Part shown: positions 5,530-6,612 of the stretch, piece after piece
Position numbering within the stretch: position 1 is the stretch's first letter
Layout: the number at the start of each line of letters is the position of its first letter
NCBI GenBank assembly: GCA_019104905.1
Contig: JAHRXB010000112.1
Coordinates: forward strand, 1 to 6,612
Source of the DNA: Bdellovibrio sp.
GTDB taxonomy: Bacteria; Bdellovibrionota; Bdellovibrionia; Bdellovibrionales; Bdellovibrionaceae
Length of the DNA: 6,612 nt
Direction: 5' to 3'
Made by a program: the position numbers and the translations under genes
Notes under the pieces: generated by a model
What the model was told of the DNA's origin: nothing
The model's input: only the letters and a program-made list of their open reading frames with translations
Databases searched by the model: none

Positions 5530-6104
5530 GATACTTACTTAGCCTCCTTATCTATCTTCCTTTTGTCGCCATAGCCGCTCCTTATCCGGCGACCAGTTCT
5601 TCGGCGCTAACCACGCCAGAAAAAGGCCTCTATTTCTTACACAAAGGTTTCACCTTAAAAACAGAAGGCACAGATTGGGTCCCCGTCAGCAACTCGGAAC
5701 AAAGCCTACTGGATACGGTCCGCTTTTCTTCAAAAGAAAGCCCACAAAACGGCAGCCTCAGCATTCGCACAGACAAGGTCGCAAAGAACGCGTCCCTGGA
5801 ACTCTACACTCGTAAATGGATGCGGGATTACCCCAATTATGGTTTCGAGGTCATTTCTGCAAAAAATTTCAACCTCAATGGAAGTCCCGCTCTTGTCGTG
5901 GATATGTTATCGCGCACAAAGAATAAACAGATTCGCCAAGTGATTCTGAAAAACGAAGACCGCGTGGCGATCATGACTTGTCTTGATGATAAGAAAAATT
6001 TCTCAAAATCTCTGCAAATTTGTAATCAAATAATGAAGTCCTTTGCTTGGAGCTCCCAACAAACGCCTTCTGAGAAATCAGAAACCGCGCAACCCGTTCA
6101 ATAG
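5526..6104 (+). CDS. Secreted protein of unknown function, possibly PsbP/DcrB-like fold
   Basis: This gene encodes 192 residues. A signal peptide is clear (MRYLLSLLIYLPFVAIA, likely cleavage near residues 17-18 before APYP), so the protein is periplasmic or exported. The middle (about 34-174) alternates strands and helices: a Gly/Phe segment, VRFSSKE, LELYTRKWMRDYPNYGFEVI, then NLNGSPALVVDM, QIRQVILKNEDRVAIMTC and a last helix ending MKSF. This order resembles the Mog1/PsbP/DcrB-like fold, but that is an impression from pattern, not a match. C152 and C166 could form a disulfide. The last 18 residues are Ser/Pro/Gln-rich and probably disordered. The GTG start overlaps the lipoprotein stop (GTGA) and lacks a well-spaced Shine-Dalgarno sequence, so translation probably depends on coupling. 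The operon position suggests it works with the lipoprotein in the envelope. Confidence 0.8.
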   Translation: MRYLLSLLIYLPFVAIAAPYPATSSSALTTPEKGLYFLHKGFTLKTEGTDWVPVSNSEQSLLDTVRFSSKESPQNGSLSIRTDKVAKNASLELYTRKWMRDYPNYGFEVISAKNFNLNGSPALVVDMLSRTKNKQIRQVILKNEDRVAIMTCLDDKKNFSKSLQICNQIMKSFAWSSQQTPSEKSETAQPVQ

Positions 6105-6109
6105 CAGAC

Positions 6110-6127
6110 CGACTCTTGAAAGAGTCG
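6110..6127. repeat. Perfect dyad CGACTCTT-GA-AAGAGTCG after the mutY operon
   Basis: The 8-bp arms (6110-6117 and 6120-6127) are perfect inverted repeats with a 2-bp centre. It starts 5 bp after the stop codon at 6104 and ends 8 bp before the -35 box of the next promoter. As RNA it makes a 6-bp stem with a UUGAAA loop, but no T-run follows, so it is at best a weak terminator. As DNA it is placed like an activator or repressor site for the downstream gene. Confidence 0.6.
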
Positions 6128-6135
6128 AGCCAGAC

Positions 6136-6164
6136 TTTACAACCCAGACTCCTGAAACTATCCT
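6136..6164 (+). promoter_or_regulatory. Candidate promoter of the substrate-binding protein gene
   Basis: TTTACA (6136-6141, 5/6 to consensus) and TATCCT (6159-6164, 4/6) are separated by 17 bp. Transcription would start near 6171, about 12 nt before the TTG start codon. The -10 hexamer is identical to that proposed for the response regulator at 602-607. Confidence 0.55.
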
Positions 6165-6172
6165 GTTTAGAC

Positions 6173-6177
6173 AGAGG
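6173..6177 (+). promoter_or_regulatory. Ribosome-binding site supporting the TTG start at 6183
   Basis: AGAGG lies 5 nt before TTG 6183. An in-frame TAG at 6168-6170 rules out an earlier start, and the signal peptide begins exactly at this TTG. Confidence 0.7.
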
Positions 6178-6182
6178 TTTTC

Positions 6183-6612
6183 TTGAAATCTGTTTTTTTC
6201 GCGCTCATTCTTTGCCTCCCATTCACTGTCGGCGCTCAGGTTCCATTGAGGGTCGGAGTTCCCACGGGTCAAGATCCTCATATCTTTCTAGTTTCGAACC
6301 AACCCCAAGGAGATGAAGGCCACCTGTTGAATATGGCTCTGCACAAAGCGGGCTTTGCGCCTGAGTACTTTCACTTCCCTTCGTTGCGAGTCATTGAGCG
6401 ACTTCGCAACAATCAAATTGATGCGACCATCAACGTCAAAGAAGAATCTCTCCCCTTTGCATTTAAGTCTGCCTTCTTCTATGACTTCCAAAATTGTGCC
6501 GTCACAAAAGCCGACAAAAGAATTCATCTAAAAAAGACTGAAGATTTTAAAAACTTTGATGTGGTCGCCTTTAAAAATGCAAAGACGTCCTTAGAGAGAG
6601 ATCACATCACAG
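6183..6612 (+). CDS. Periplasmic solute-binding protein, SBP_bac_3-like (partial, 3' end missing)
   Basis: An open frame runs from TTG 6183 to the right edge (143 codons) without a stop. Residues 1-18 are a signal peptide (MKSVFFALILCLPFTVGA, likely cleavage before QVPLRVG). The mature start, PLRVGVPTG, is the first strand typical of family 3 periplasmic binding proteins. EGHLLNMALHKAGFAPEYFH (45-64) and SLRVIERLRNNQIDATINV (67-85) are the familiar helix-strand pattern of lobe 1. EDFKNFDVVAFKNAKTSLE looks like the crossing into lobe 2. Such proteins bind amino acids or similar small solutes for ABC importers, or act as sensor modules. The fragment alone cannot distinguish these, nor name the ligand. 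It has its own promoter and probably stands apart from the mutY operon. The TTG start makes it easy to miss. Confidence 0.82.
   Translation, partial: MKSVFFALILCLPFTVGAQVPLRVGVPTGQDPHIFLVSNQPQGDEGHLLNMALHKAGFAPEYFHFPSLRVIERLRNNQIDATINVKEESLPFAFKSAFFYDFQNCAVTKADKRIHLKKTEDFKNFDVVAFKNAKTSLERDHIT

Overview
The window looks like chromosomal DNA of a free-living or predatory Gram-negative bacterium of the Bdellovibrio type. That placement is an inference from protein style: secreted proteins with signal peptides, a lipoprotein with a lipobox, an NtrC-type regulator and short intergenic gaps. No gene here proves the taxon. There is no CRISPR array, rRNA, tRNA or intact mobile element.

Left edge (1-295). 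The last 27 codons of a plus-strand gene end at 84. Only 7 bp further on lies the end of a minus-strand fragment of a TrmN6/YfiC-type tRNA adenine methyltransferase (92-289). The fragment keeps the N-terminus and the SAM-binding motif I and then stops, so it is best read as a decayed gene. About 300 bp without a gene follow, rich in short palindromes.

Middle-left (576-2411). A good sigma70-like promoter overlaid by a 7-bp-arm dyad drives a full-length sigma54-dependent response regulator (646-2049). A strong bidirectional terminator at 2056-2083 separates it from a convergent minus-strand gene for a small secreted BON-domain protein (2082-2411).

Middle (2553-4507). A ureohydrolase of the agmatinase/guanidinobutyrase kind (2553-3485, minus) and the adenine glycosylase gene mutY (3524-4507, plus) are divergent, with 38 bp between their start codons. 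A candidate mutY promoter in that gap places the transcript start at or next to its ATG, suggesting a leaderless message. The ureohydrolase Shine-Dalgarno sequence sits in the loop of a small hairpin.

Right (3524-6612). mutY is the first gene of a tight three-gene unit: mutY, a six-repeat TolB-like propeller lipoprotein (overlap ATGA), and a secreted protein of unknown function (overlap GTGA). The two envelope proteins probably act together; their link to mutY may be only co-transcription. A dyad with arms ACTCTT/AAGAGT occurs at both ends of the third gene. Beyond it, a gene with its own promoter and a TTG start encodes a periplasmic substrate-binding protein that runs off the right edge.

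No complete undescribed system is visible. The most unusual points are the compact ureohydrolase/mutY divergent region, the mutY plus envelope-protein operon, the repeated dyad, and the operator-like dyad over the regulator promoter.
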